Source of the DNA: SZUA-38 sp965212525
Lineage (GTDB): Bacteria; Pseudomonadota; Gammaproteobacteria; Xanthomonadales; SZUA-38
Assembly (NCBI GenBank): GCA_965212525.1
Contig: CBDBVC010000030.1
Coordinates: forward strand, 62,001-126,000
Direction: 5' to 3'
DNA length: 64,000 nt
A program made the position numbers and the translations under genes. Every line of letters begins with the position of its first letter. The stretch's first letter is position 1. The notes under the pieces were generated by a model that was not told the origin of the DNA, ran no database searches, and was given only the letters and a program-made list of their open reading frames with translations. Below are positions 46,001 to 52,596 of this stretch, piece after piece.

Positions 46001-48035
46001 TCTCTGGATCCTGGAAGTTGATGATGTTGTAGTCCCAACGTAACTGGAACCCAGACCCTGTGACTTCGACCCATTCAAGATTGGTTACCTTTTTCGGACG
46101 ATCATTATCATAACGAAGCGTGACGGACTGAATCGTGCTCCATTGACCACAGGGGTCTGTGGCGACCGTATCGCGACTACATGCCCGGACGATGTACCTG
46201 TAATAGCGTGCAGTCTCCTGATTTCCCGCAGGATCGCTGCTGTGCTTTTTCAGGGTTCGCTCGAACTGAATGGATGTGTTCTCGGTATAGAAGATTTGAC
46301 CGCTGACGTGAAGCTCATTTACAGAGTTACCGTGATAATAATCATCGAAATTATTGATCAGCTCCATGACTTCATAGTAATCAACATCACTGTGATTGAC
46401 TTCAGTCCATGCCAATGCAAATGCCGGGTTGTCAGTTTGATTGATTGCCGCACCGGGTTGCCAGACTGGTGCAGGAAAGTCTGCAGTACCAACGAACGTC
46501 AGATCGGTAGTGACCCATTCGCCACAGTTTGACCCGATACAAGCCTGAACCCGATAGGCAGCACCTGGGTATGCTGCATTGTCGATGACCATACTGGTCC
46601 AGGATGATTGCCAACCATTGGTGACAGACACATTCTCTATCGTGCTTGATGACATCACGGGTTGAATGTTGAATGAGCTGATGTCGCCGGCGGTGGTGGT
46701 GAACTGGTCTTCGGGATAAGACCAGGTCAAAATCAGATTTTCATCCTGTCCAGGGCTTTGCCAGGTATAGCCCAGGTTGGTCACCTTATTAATACCCGTC
46801 ACGGTCGGCCCGGGCACGACACAGCCCAGAGGATCGTAGCTGTACTGATGGCCGTAGCTGGCCAACACGTCCTGCAGTTGCTGCTGTTCTGAACAATCGG
46901 CCCCGCTCAGGTCTATATTGAGTTGCAAACCACCGATGTTGTAGTGGCCGGCCAGCATATCCATTATGGGGGCGAGACTCACGCCGCTTGCCACACCGGT
47001 TAGATCCAGATTGGCCATCAGGTACTGATCGGCCAGCGCGTTCAGGCTGCCAATGCCACTCAACACACCATTGATATGTAGCTGCGACAGGTTCTTACCC
47101 GACACAAAGTCGATATTGGAGACATTAGGGTCCAGAACCAGCGATTCCAGATTATTAAGAGGCGAAATATAGCCATGACTGGTGTTCTGGTTTTCGGACA
47201 AGTTCAGCACCTTCAGATTCGAGGCGCTCGCGATCGGTGTGAGACTCAAACCAAACATGCCCTTGACGGTCAGTTCTTCCAGAGCAGGCATGTGTGCGAC
47301 AGTGATGTGGTCCAGGGTTGAGATCGGTGCATCGAACACATCAATGAAGCGCAGACTGCTGGCACCTGAAAATGCCGACAGATCAGTCAGATTTGATCCT
47401 TTGGCATGCAGTGCTTCCAGAGACGATCCTGCCCAGTTACCAAGCGTTGTGACAAAAGCATCTTCCAATTGCAGAACAGACAAATTAGGCAATGAGGTGA
47501 TCGGTACCAGACTGGTTAGCGTTGAACCATTCAGCTCCAGCCACTCCAGTGCGGTGACACTGGCCATCGGGGTTAGATCAGTGATTGTTGACTGTTCAAG
47601 CTCAATCCGCGTCAGATTGGGGTAGCAACTGACGGTATTGTTGAATTGATCGACAGTCGTACAGGCCAGTGCATCGATATCCGCAAAACTGATAGAAGCG
47701 AAGGCGAGATGTTCCACTGATGTAAATACTTCCAGGCCGTCCAGGTTTTGTATTCCCTGAGTCCCTACACACTTCAGCAATGTAACCTGTGTGACAGGCG
47801 TTGTGTCTGGGTCATTGACTGCCCCCTGGATACATTGAGCCAGGTTATTATCGACGACGTGTTCTGCCACTGCAGCTGTCACATACAACGTTGTCGTTGA
47901 CAAGGTGTCTCCAGGGCTCGTCCACCAGCTGGTGCACTCAGACGCGTTACACGAACGGACTACGGTAGAAATGGTAATCAGAATTTTGTACTGGTGTATC
48001 GATGATGCTGGAGCTAGTGTCTGCCTGGAACACAT
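37077..48035 (-). CDS. Giant Rhs/SpvB-type polymorphic toxin, main part (3' of a frameshift)
   Basis: 3,652 codons, of which real coding begins at about 47961. In order: internalin-like leucine-rich repeats (about residues 60-400); fibronectin-like modules ending YRVQACIGSNCGEW and RACS..CGQW; a GEWWDPDRSGTGWSFYW domain (about 805); an SpvB-type domain (YTIPIQLPPGRQGMQPAI and NYSSRGGNGVLGMGWSMSG, about 1310); FG-GAP blades with DLNGDGYSEI and DINGDGLTDP (about 1600-2150); Rhs/YD repeats (about 2570-3340); and the Rhs core end YNLGRFLSVDPFIQ..NPLSSTDPTGY at about 3395. A linker with a hydrophobic patch leads to a tip of about 100 residues (YHVNDAHVPGRRGFHRGK, HFSGIDGVGDG) that I cannot name. 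The gene upstream supplies the signal peptide. Confidence 0.88.
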   Translation of the reverse strand: MCSRQTLAPASSIHQYKILITISTVVRSCNASECTSWWTSPGDTLSTTTLYVTAAVAEHVVDNNLAQCIQGAVNDPDTTPVTQVTLLKCVGTQGIQNLDGLEVFTSVEHLAFASISFADIDALACTTVDQFNNTVSCYPNLTRIELEQSTITDLTPMASVTALEWLELNGSTLTSLVPITSLPNLSVLQLEDAFVTTLGNWAGSSLEALHAKGSNLTDLSAFSGASSLRFIDVFDAPISTLDHITVAHMPALEELTVKGMFGLSLTPIASASNLKVLNLSENQNTSHGYISPLNNLESLVLDPNVSNIDFVSGKNLSQLHINGVLSGIGSLNALADQYLMANLDLTGVASGVSLAPIMDMLAGHYNIGGLQLNIDLSGADCSEQQQLQDVLASYGHQYSYDPLGCVVPGPTVTGINKVTNLGYTWQSPGQDENLILTWSYPEDQFTTTAGDISSFNIQPVMSSSTIENVSVTNGWQSSWTSMVIDNAAYPGAAYRVQACIGSNCGEWVTTDLTFVGTADFPAPVWQPGAAINQTDNPAFALAWTEVNHSDVDYYEVMELINNFDDYYHGNSVNELHVSGQIFYTENTSIQFERTLKKHSSDPAGNQETARYYRYIVRACSRDTVATDPCGQWSTIQSVTLRYDNDRPKKVTNLEWVEVTGSGFQLRWDYNIINFQDPEKKPDFFFFRNEDNHASAGYLHAQNWDATGWVTDVMTDRGDWRVWACKKNSNTPAVINSSFIPNQLGHICDNIAPGAIIDTDPTTNPNPPDDTVSTPLVPRPGTLANYDCVGNGCSTRSQGGPGEMIPGEWWDPDRSGTGWSFYWANELRYPSLHEDLYKDAYDLIAVWYTYRAIDGDDQWRPVWYFAQLKHVETASSENVYRGSLLYPQGINHPNHNHPAGESHVSGDQHLNIGTITVHYEVPSPDTNIDPNEYVEVVIQANQDRGMYLNLVDGSDTLKLQHFASDNNVAGLCTPSWDDRSDNPIDHYSGMWWNVTPGPNGEAVVDERFAVFNQIQKNYESIQIVFYDDNGEPIWGRADRGTTDSGDCENSSLGETDFDVVTVPYGFDPTGNTPVGFWGGSSDSPLESIVKNEGGIDQLLGRTFHSDNLRRGEIWGKLDLSEILNYDRSGTLDLGTESNPTGKPQSGTYYQKAASFHDIRYFVGESPETVESCHINSTGPGQFTCDISITWFTDGYYPDSFAYYTDDNGVNWNKLTTNVNEPITCDSSVNNTSGFVKEDIACSISSPGSYQFALMKQNWLEAPVSNHTIAMIAKSSVLSVTADSVPAAQGQAVPDSSASNAHAHPGHNSYIGTVGGSGGVSGGAATYTIPIQLPPGRQGMQPAISVNYSSRGGNGVLGMGWSMSGLSSVHRCPQTVAQDTMLDTVTFDDSDRLCLDGQRLMLRTTGDYWSSTAEYQTEIDSYARVRATSNGFEVFSKSGIVRLYETPVIPAGSPTVPLSWFITSETDPAGNDIRYTYSTYGDGEVLVDSIHYTGTAGSAAGNRRVDFHYLSRPDASFSYLSGHRTEQTMRLDRITTHAPVSETDLTIVEVGDYQFSYEQSAATGRTLLNAVSRGAGSSAKPATIFTWDQVAQGHRPRYFDLKDIYDPTSGLDGNSDPQSEPEDAIMPAGMSVYGDLNGDGYSEILYSVDTGATNDSRETYLLSGADLVNGSDDINPLATGNHQLMANSLYPGSAKSDINNDGRIDIIGWSRPATVSPTAPINLRIGSWRGEVDWPANGGAVTLEDRMEFVDISTVSSEIIAINFANYQTYGPRDSLYVTDVNGDGLQDIVIHERQVAEPSCSGSSDNRQLVWYQNTGLIDNMPTFGSRQLIHCMSRSEDEVELMRFAEFFTSIYNPDNFTGIEDIDGNGLPDFRIDRAAYLQNSGDDDINDGAVMTTRDINGNLSFDFRSYRSSGGTCPTGLGTDQFLSNVYYQYGDFNGDGLSDLIYHDEVTSINPPNAGTWKIQFNLGQNASSNACLYGSPVDTGLGYGLEGWDWCDNNPQNCETHQWRPKYAASIRVGDIDNDGRDELMIPSLRLYESCVNSSWTSVNPPLRSGSPEIVCGDDMYDAVNNAQTYGEHDNGIYEYATLDFDTMGINSGQATVTEQTGLIAAANGLILQDINGDGLTDPMTIIGARYNNLLSIPDQLDLDPITYSRLLLIMQDVHGQSFPLGSAPDEPSTACTDNASTPCSHNNRRIYINIATAQPQQDPWSPKLAPDFMNYSQDGLGNESEWFYAPLSADVTSSHGMPLYSVPQRDAGLGYVEEDDSGQYFYFTSSMRVVSSFEQSNGLGSRNKTEYGYEEAIFNNLGRGFQGFRKVASEYTPAGMTADAIRNISIFHQIFPLAGKLERTYSQLASQPYTAGDAGQGLALSSTAYNWGCRLPQGAPGNPYAGTCYIDSSFDVTYSAAYSLGSGSNTSNRIYQPLLLSTTSNTNDLSAHQSGNSQSINHTAVTSDYDQYGNNTWQETVTIDHGYMTHTQQVVNAYANADTTNWWLDKLLSSEVTSQVSYNQSADSVYQQVDNTPSRFPERPMTLTSRFGWDGTTDQYRKPACQYTVDGTAGGVAGCSINYSTGTKTSYGYNAYGAVTQTTVVAAQPDPFVARTSTLGYSADGYFPKTVTNAKGHQTITDVDPAYGNPTLITSVHPVSNLLTVIDYDDFGAETHRFYPDNNSDDFNATGQHYAPRSSSAISSCSLPGNPNVVFCSTASTDGAPQTVSYLDAVGRVHRTETTSMNDETVVVEMGYNARGDKLFETVPHFESAASSFSSTYQYDELGRVVKKSQPANSGTQYSYYRYDGLITTVKVTSENITNLTSPLICSFIEEQLGSSLCVRRTYLSNGSLYSTTDAHNGITRFWNDGQGNPALIRDAMGSLTAASYNSLGHRTQLFDPNMGHWQFTYNGLGEVLTQLDAKGQSQTFDYDVLGRMLSRGIAGGNLTPTADNWVYDGDVNGVLYQETRTLNPGVAGEYISYKRDYVYDTANSLLTQHSTTLQPFDNNTLPVLTVAMLNDSYFARPISISYPSRLQTHLIYDKNGIAITEQEADSTNGQLLRTVQAVTPTGQISQELLGNGVTQLYEYNARTWQMNGVDAAAGQILEIDYIHDVFGNLTQQNIVSSGYVEDFTYDKLHRLQTSSRSGNSQSLVEYDYDPVGNITRKSDYGEGYLYNPSQPNAVKSLTMMDSGQTRMEYDYDDNGNLTKGFKVVANDSQQHLSVVYDGFNKPLTMVRDNAALNFLYGSNNARFYQYDQNNRVTVYLDKIYEQINGITEKYYIGDYAYWSVGGADAGLHFLHKDRLGSVRAITNLGGTLKEDSNRGYDPFGKPRDGDTGDDSAEGLVRDDLTTRGFTQHEHLNSVELIHMNGRAYDYNLGRFLSVDPFIQEIDNSQSLNPYSYILNNPLSSTDPTGYKRELCGEGGAGGNCFVIDFEGTAGYEFHSAQNRNGATYNQPLKPFVADGLKSNVSEIGAPALRFNEDGASESSEEETLEERMTRIRHEQCVILKGAGSCGASKAFKKVGEVAETVADGVDAMMPHDAKDVIIGAAGGGVLYKGGKLLKSSGKLQRYDGPKPTYHVNDAHVPGRRGFHRGKTPLPDDAEKVFQNAVPNDPVNPTAWFGKNKDGEIYRFSLSNDGTAHFSGIDGVGDGVRNLTQYAIDRMNGL

Positions 48036-49872
48036 TGACTGTACTGAGCGGCACCCAATTACCTTTTACACCATAGCGATACTCAAGCTCGAAGTATGTT
48101 GTGCCCTCACCTGACCAGGTCCAGCTGATACCAAACTGACCGGGCGCAGGTGAACCCTGACCACCAAACCCGTTACCTTCTTCTATGGTGACTGAATTCA
48201 GAGTCGGCGAAATGACATCACTGCTGATACGAATTGTTGCAGATTGGGCCAATAAGTCACCGGTTGCGCTAGTTCCTGCATGCAGTGTGAAATGGTGGCT
48301 CTTATCATCAACGAGTGGTGCATACACATACCCTTGTGTGGTCTCAGTTGTTGTTGTCACCAGTGTTGAGACGGTTCCATTGTCATATACACTCGCCGTA
48401 GCATCATTATCCAGTGACCAGCCAATGTTCAGATCACAACTACCGTGTACATAGGTTGAACAATGTGTTGCAGTTGGATCGCCATTTACATCAAACCAAA
48501 TCGCTGAGACACCCGTTTGTCGTTCAAGTGGCAGGTAATTGCTGGATGAACCCAGATAAAGAGACCCGGGACGTGAAGACGGAAGGTAGAGCGCGCTGTA
48601 GACATCGCCATCGTTAACATCGAAAAATTGTCTGAAAAATCCACCGCTTGCAACCTGAAAGTTACTCAGTGTGTAGTTGGCAGGCTTGTTCCATGCAGGA
48701 GAATAGCCTTCGGTTACATACTGAGTAACGCCAAATTTAAAAGCGGGTGTGATGTAGGACGTATGTTGCTCGCTCTTCACCCAAACTGGCAGCCCAGCAT
48801 CATCATAAAAGGAGAACACTGCTGACCAGTAATCATCGCGCATGAACTCTGAATAATGAAAATCATCATTCAATATTGTCGAGTTGATGCGATTATTCCA
48901 GATTCCATTGAAATGAGAGTATGGTCCTGGCGCAGTACTAGGCAGTGAATCTCCGAAAAATTCGACAGAATCAGTTCCTGATGCAGGAAATCCTGGGAAC
49001 TTAACATTATCCAGTGTCCAATCGAATGTTGCGACAGTATTACTAGCTGAAAAAGTGATGGTGAGCTCACCAGCATCGGAATTTGAGGTTTCACAGTCAA
49101 CAACGTTGTTAATCTTCTGACAGTAATGCAGATCACCCGTGTAGTTTCCGTTCTGCTCCTGAAGATTTCCCTTGAGCCATGCTGGTTTCCAATTGGAACC
49201 CTTATAACCAACACTCTCTTCCCGATAGGTATACCAAAAGACAGTCAGCTCATAGGGATTTGAGCCGGTCGCGTTGGAACTAAGATCGTTCACCCAGTAA
49301 AGGTCCCAGCCGTGCCCTTCCTTGGCCGGGTTCCACCACTGACCGGGTTGCAGCTGATCAACACCACCGCAGCTGTCGCCGGGGCCACAGACATCTCGTC
49401 CGACACTGGACGCCAGGTTGATCTCCACCATTGCAGCACTGCCCTCTGAAACACAGTTCAGCGGCGGTCTTGTACCAGGTATGCCGATGTTATTGCCGGC
49501 CCGACAGGCTTCCAGCATGTACTGATATCGTCCGTTTCTGGGCTTGTAGAATGAAACTTCACCACGACCAAATGCAGGGTACTCCTTGCGACTTCGGTCT
49601 GCCGTGAGCTCGACTATTCTGTATCGCACGCCCTCTTCGCGCTTGAAGCCAAGCGTAAAACGGCCATCACTGGAACTGAGTCGGGTTTGTGCAAAACCAG
49701 CATTGCCAGAACCGCCCAGCGAGCCCGGCTTGCCGTTGGTTTCATCTGGCTTGCTGGAGCCTCCCGAGCTGCCGACAGGAACCGCAAAGCCCTGCCCCCA
49801 GGCAGTGCCAGTCGCGATAGCCAGAGCAAGGAATGTGATGAGAGAAAGGTGCTTGAGTGTCGTTTTCATCAT
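47947..49872 (-). CDS. Amino-terminal part of the giant Rhs protein (5' of a frameshift)
   Basis: 641 codons from ATG ATG at 49872. Signal peptide (HLSLITFLALAIATGTAWGQ), a glycine/serine linker, a beta domain, then the domain beginning PGQWWNPAKEGHGWDLYW (about 175-330) with its second half GIWNNRIN..FSFYDDAGLPVWVK, and fibronectin-like modules. The frame ends DYHFYR-SPFV, 3 codons past the point where removing one base (near 47961) yields FYRVRSCNASECTSW, the normal end of such a module in the next frame. The two frames together give about 4,260 codons. Sec export of an Rhs protein resembles WapA/TcB-like surface toxins rather than T6SS cargo. Confidence 0.82.
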   Translation of the reverse strand: MMKTTLKHLSLITFLALAIATGTAWGQGFAVPVGSSGGSSKPDETNGKPGSLGGSGNAGFAQTRLSSSDGRFTLGFKREEGVRYRIVELTADRSRKEYPAFGRGEVSFYKPRNGRYQYMLEACRAGNNIGIPGTRPPLNCVSEGSAAMVEINLASSVGRDVCGPGDSCGGVDQLQPGQWWNPAKEGHGWDLYWVNDLSSNATGSNPYELTVFWYTYREESVGYKGSNWKPAWLKGNLQEQNGNYTGDLHYCQKINNVVDCETSNSDAGELTITFSASNTVATFDWTLDNVKFPGFPASGTDSVEFFGDSLPSTAPGPYSHFNGIWNNRINSTILNDDFHYSEFMRDDYWSAVFSFYDDAGLPVWVKSEQHTSYITPAFKFGVTQYVTEGYSPAWNKPANYTLSNFQVASGGFFRQFFDVNDGDVYSALYLPSSRPGSLYLGSSSNYLPLERQTGVSAIWFDVNGDPTATHCSTYVHGSCDLNIGWSLDNDATASVYDNGTVSTLVTTTTETTQGYVYAPLVDDKSHHFTLHAGTSATGDLLAQSATIRISSDVISPTLNSVTIEEGNGFGGQGSPAPGQFGISWTWSGEGTTYFELEYRYGVKGNWVPLSTVNVFQADTSSSIIDTPVQNSDYHFYRSPFV

Positions 49873-50739
49873 TGTTACCAGTAATCAAAAATGTGTTACC
49901 CGTACGCTTTATCGCAAACGCGATCTGGAAGCGATCACGGAAAAATGCAAAATGTGTCGATTGTTGTTTGCCGGGGTGTCGATTCCGGGCTTTTTCTGCC
50001 TTGTGGACAGATTTCGGACACGCAGGGTCGCACAGGCAAGTTACTGCCTTGTGTCAGAACGATGGATTTTCCCTGTTACTCGTGTCTAAGGTTTTCGGGT
50101 GTTTGAGGCTCCGGCATTTGTACAGGCGGCGAGCACCACCTCTGTCGCCTGGCGGGTGATCGGGAGGGTAACGCACCGTCTCCCAACGGGGCCGGATGAT
50201 AGCGGGTTTGCTTGTGTGGATCAATGCTTGATTGCTGTGTCATGTATATTCGCTCGATTCTTGTTCTTCAGCTGTCATTCTTGAATGATTTATTTAAGGA
50301 TCTGTTCACATGATTCGAATAAGTTTTGCCGAAGCCGGTCTATTCGGATTCACTTCAATACCGACTGAAAGAAAGTCCAACCATGAACTCAAACACATCT
50401 TATTTGAAGCATGAGGACGTCCCTCTGGGTTGAGTCTGAATTCGCGCCACTCAGTGTTGCACTTCGCTTATTTGGAAAAACCAAAACTCACTCATCGCGC
50501 CTCGATTGACACTAATTCAGTCACAACAGTACTCATTCGAACCATGAAACAGATCCTAATTGAAGAGGTTCTCAAAGCATGAGAATTTCAGACAATGGAT
50601 TTGAAAATGAGCCGCAGGGTGTCGCTGGATGAGACGCGGCAGATTGGTTTGGTTTGCAAACTGCAGGATTAATAACTGATTCAGAATTGTGTACTCCAAT
50701 CAGATCAAATCTGACTGATCAATCTACTGATACAGACAC
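49873..50739. other. Region without a recognisable gene upstream of the Rhs locus
   Basis: About 870 bases, somewhat AT-richer towards the right. No convincing reading frame, no dispersed repeat of the other families. It should contain the leftward promoter of the giant gene, but I could not single out one with confidence. Confidence 0.4.
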
Positions 50740-50767
50740 AAAAAAAGACCCTGCGATGTGCAGGGCC
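50740..50767 (-). terminator. Intrinsic terminator of the sugar dehydrogenase gene
   Basis: On the minus strand CCCTGC-ACATC-GCAGGG (with GGC flank) is followed by seven T (50740-50746). It lies about 50 bases after the stop at 50816. Confidence 0.82.
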
Positions 50768-50815
50768 TTGGTAAATACATGTATTACCTTCAAATCATTA
50801 TCGGTGTTCTGTCGT

Positions 50816-52084
50816 TCAATCCTCGAAGCCGTCATCAAAGATGAATGAAGCCAAGAAATTTCCATCAGAAATCTGTACCACGGCATTGGAACTGACATAG
50901 TAAATATTGCCATCCTCGTCCTCGGCAAACCCGCGAATGTTGGTGAACGCATCGGCCAGCAGGTCGAAGGTGGACCAATTGGCACCATCGAATACGCTGT
51001 AATATAGCTCACCTGCACAGAAGTCGGCGTATATGTAGGTGCCTGTCCAGGTAAACTCGGGCCCACGGTATCGGTAGCCACCGATTACCGAGCAACGGCC
51101 GCCGGATCGCGGGTAGTCCAGTATGGGATCCACAGCGCCCGGTGCAGTGCAGGTGATGCCCGGTGTGGCGATAAAGCCCTCACGGCAACGCCATCCGAAG
51201 TTCTGACCACTGGATCCAGCTGCCATGAAATCGACTTCCTCACGCGCGCCCTGCCCGACATCCCCCATGAAGATGTCACCGGTCTGACGGTCGAAGCTGA
51301 ATCGAAACGGGTTGCGCAGGCCATAGGCAAAAATCTCGCCGCAATCGGGGTTGGCATCGCTGAACGGATTGTCTGCCGGGATACCGTAGTTGACGCCTTC
51401 GGCGCAGGCATCGCCCACATTCATTCCGGGGTTGTCGACATCAATACGCAGCAAGGCGCCCAGCAATGCCCTGGAATCATCATTGCCGCCAAAACTGGCA
51501 TCGGGGGCGCAAGCGCCACCGCTGGCCAGGTCGTTCGGATCGATGGTCTGGCCCCGGTTGCAGGGATCATTACCATCACCACCATCGCCCATCGGAATAT
51601 AAAGATAGCCGTCAGGGCCGAATTCCAGGTCACCGGCATTGTGGTTTGAGAAATCCTGATCAATGGTCAGGATGATCAGGGCAGATGCCGGGTTGGCGAT
51701 ATTGGCATCGCCAGCACTGACGGTGTAGCGGGCAATGACGGTATCGCCGGAATTGTTGGTGTAGTTGACGTAGAAAAACCCGTTGTTGCTGTAATCGGGA
51801 TGGAATGCAACACCAAGCAGACCCTGCTCGCTGCCACCGGAAACCAGTGATGTGATGTCAAGAAAGGGTGTTGCAAGGGCATTGCCCATGTTATCGATGA
51901 CCTCGATATCACCGCCCTGTTCCACCACAAACAATCGCCCGCTGCCATCACCGGCTGGCTTGGCCTGGACCGCTCCGCTGAAGCCGTTTTCATAGGTGGT
52001 CAGCACCGGATCCAGCGGCGGTGTACCGGCAAAGGCAGTGCTGGCGACCATCAGGATCACAATCCAGAGAATTCGTTGTTTCAT
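50816..52084 (-). CDS. Secreted PQQ-dependent sugar dehydrogenase-like protein
   Basis: 422 residues from the ATG at 52084 (GGGGAGAG upstream). Signal peptide RILWIVILMVASTAFA. A six-bladed GSDH propeller follows: GRLFVVEQGGDIEVID, GLLGVAFHPDYSNNGFFYVNYT, DLEFGPDGYLYIPMGDGGDGNDPCN, AYGLRNPFRFSFD, DIFMGDVGQGAREEVDF, NFGWRCREG and GGYRYRG. These match the soluble glucose/sorbosone dehydrogenase family, which oxidises sugars in the periplasm; several cysteines suggest disulphides. It ends FIFDDGFED, a short C-terminal tag shared with the protein at 27513. Whether PQQ is bound is not shown. Confidence 0.9.
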   Translation of the reverse strand: MKQRILWIVILMVASTAFAGTPPLDPVLTTYENGFSGAVQAKPAGDGSGRLFVVEQGGDIEVIDNMGNALATPFLDITSLVSGGSEQGLLGVAFHPDYSNNGFFYVNYTNNSGDTVIARYTVSAGDANIANPASALIILTIDQDFSNHNAGDLEFGPDGYLYIPMGDGGDGNDPCNRGQTIDPNDLASGGACAPDASFGGNDDSRALLGALLRIDVDNPGMNVGDACAEGVNYGIPADNPFSDANPDCGEIFAYGLRNPFRFSFDRQTGDIFMGDVGQGAREEVDFMAAGSSGQNFGWRCREGFIATPGITCTAPGAVDPILDYPRSGGRCSVIGGYRYRGPEFTWTGTYIYADFCAGELYYSVFDGANWSTFDLLADAFTNIRGFAEDEDGNIYYVSSNAVVQISDGNFLASFIFDDGFED

Positions 52085-52289
52085 GTCTCTCCCCACATAG
52101 GATTTATCGAGTGCCGGCGATTGCACCACGTTTGGAGGCACATTTCAGCAGGCTACGTCGCATTTTTGGCCGTATTCTGGCCAGGCGCGGGTCATCTTAC
52201 AGCGGTTGCTTGAAAATGTTGTGAAAAATTTGCCGGTTTTGACGGGGTTGTGTTGAATGTGTGCGGTGTGTCGGGGTTGCTGTCGGGAT

Positions 52290-52455
52290 TGTGCCGGGTT
52301 CGGGGAAATCCCCCTCGGTCCCCCTTTGGGAAAGGGGGAGGTGGACCGATGACGCCGCGACAGTGCCAGAGAGAGCGACACCGTCGTTCCCGCGCAGGCG
52401 GGAACCCATCTTGATCTTGAAAAATGGATCCCCGCCTGCGCGAGGATGACAGACT
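52290..52455. repeat. Dispersed repeats before the NtrX-like gene
   Basis: AAATCCCCCTCGGTCCCCCT with CTTTGGGAAAGGGGGAGG (minus orientation of the CCCCCTTTG family, about 52309-52342) and a complete bipartite palindrome: GTTCCCGCGCAGGCGGGAAC (52385-52404), a loop of about 25 bases, and GGATCCCCGCCTGCGCGAGG (about 52426-52445). Confidence 0.65.
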
Positions 52456-52537
52456 GGCATTCTGTTTAACCTGTTAAGCGTGACGAATGTAGCTCTGGTC
52501 GAAGGCATGGCCGCGTCACGGATGAAGCGATTGGCAC

Positions 52538-52565
52538 TGGACGTACCCAGTGCAGCTTCTATAAT
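52538..52565 (+). promoter_or_regulatory. Sigma-70 type promoter of the regulator-trkA operon
   Basis: TGGACG (52538-52543), 16 bases, TATAAT (52560-52565); start expected near 52572, 25 bases before the ATG at 52597. Confidence 0.5.
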
Positions 52566-52596
52566 GCGACTTTGACTTGTTGTAAAAATACATCAT

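Noticed and set aside
37077..49872. Type VI secretion cargo
   Set aside because: No PAAR, VgrG or T6SS gene is seen and the protein begins with a Sec signal peptide.
49990..50190. Possible riboswitch in the leader of the giant Rhs gene
   Set aside because: Some GC-rich hairpins and a GCCGGAGCC-like string are present, but the conserved cores of c-di-GMP or other known riboswitches are not.
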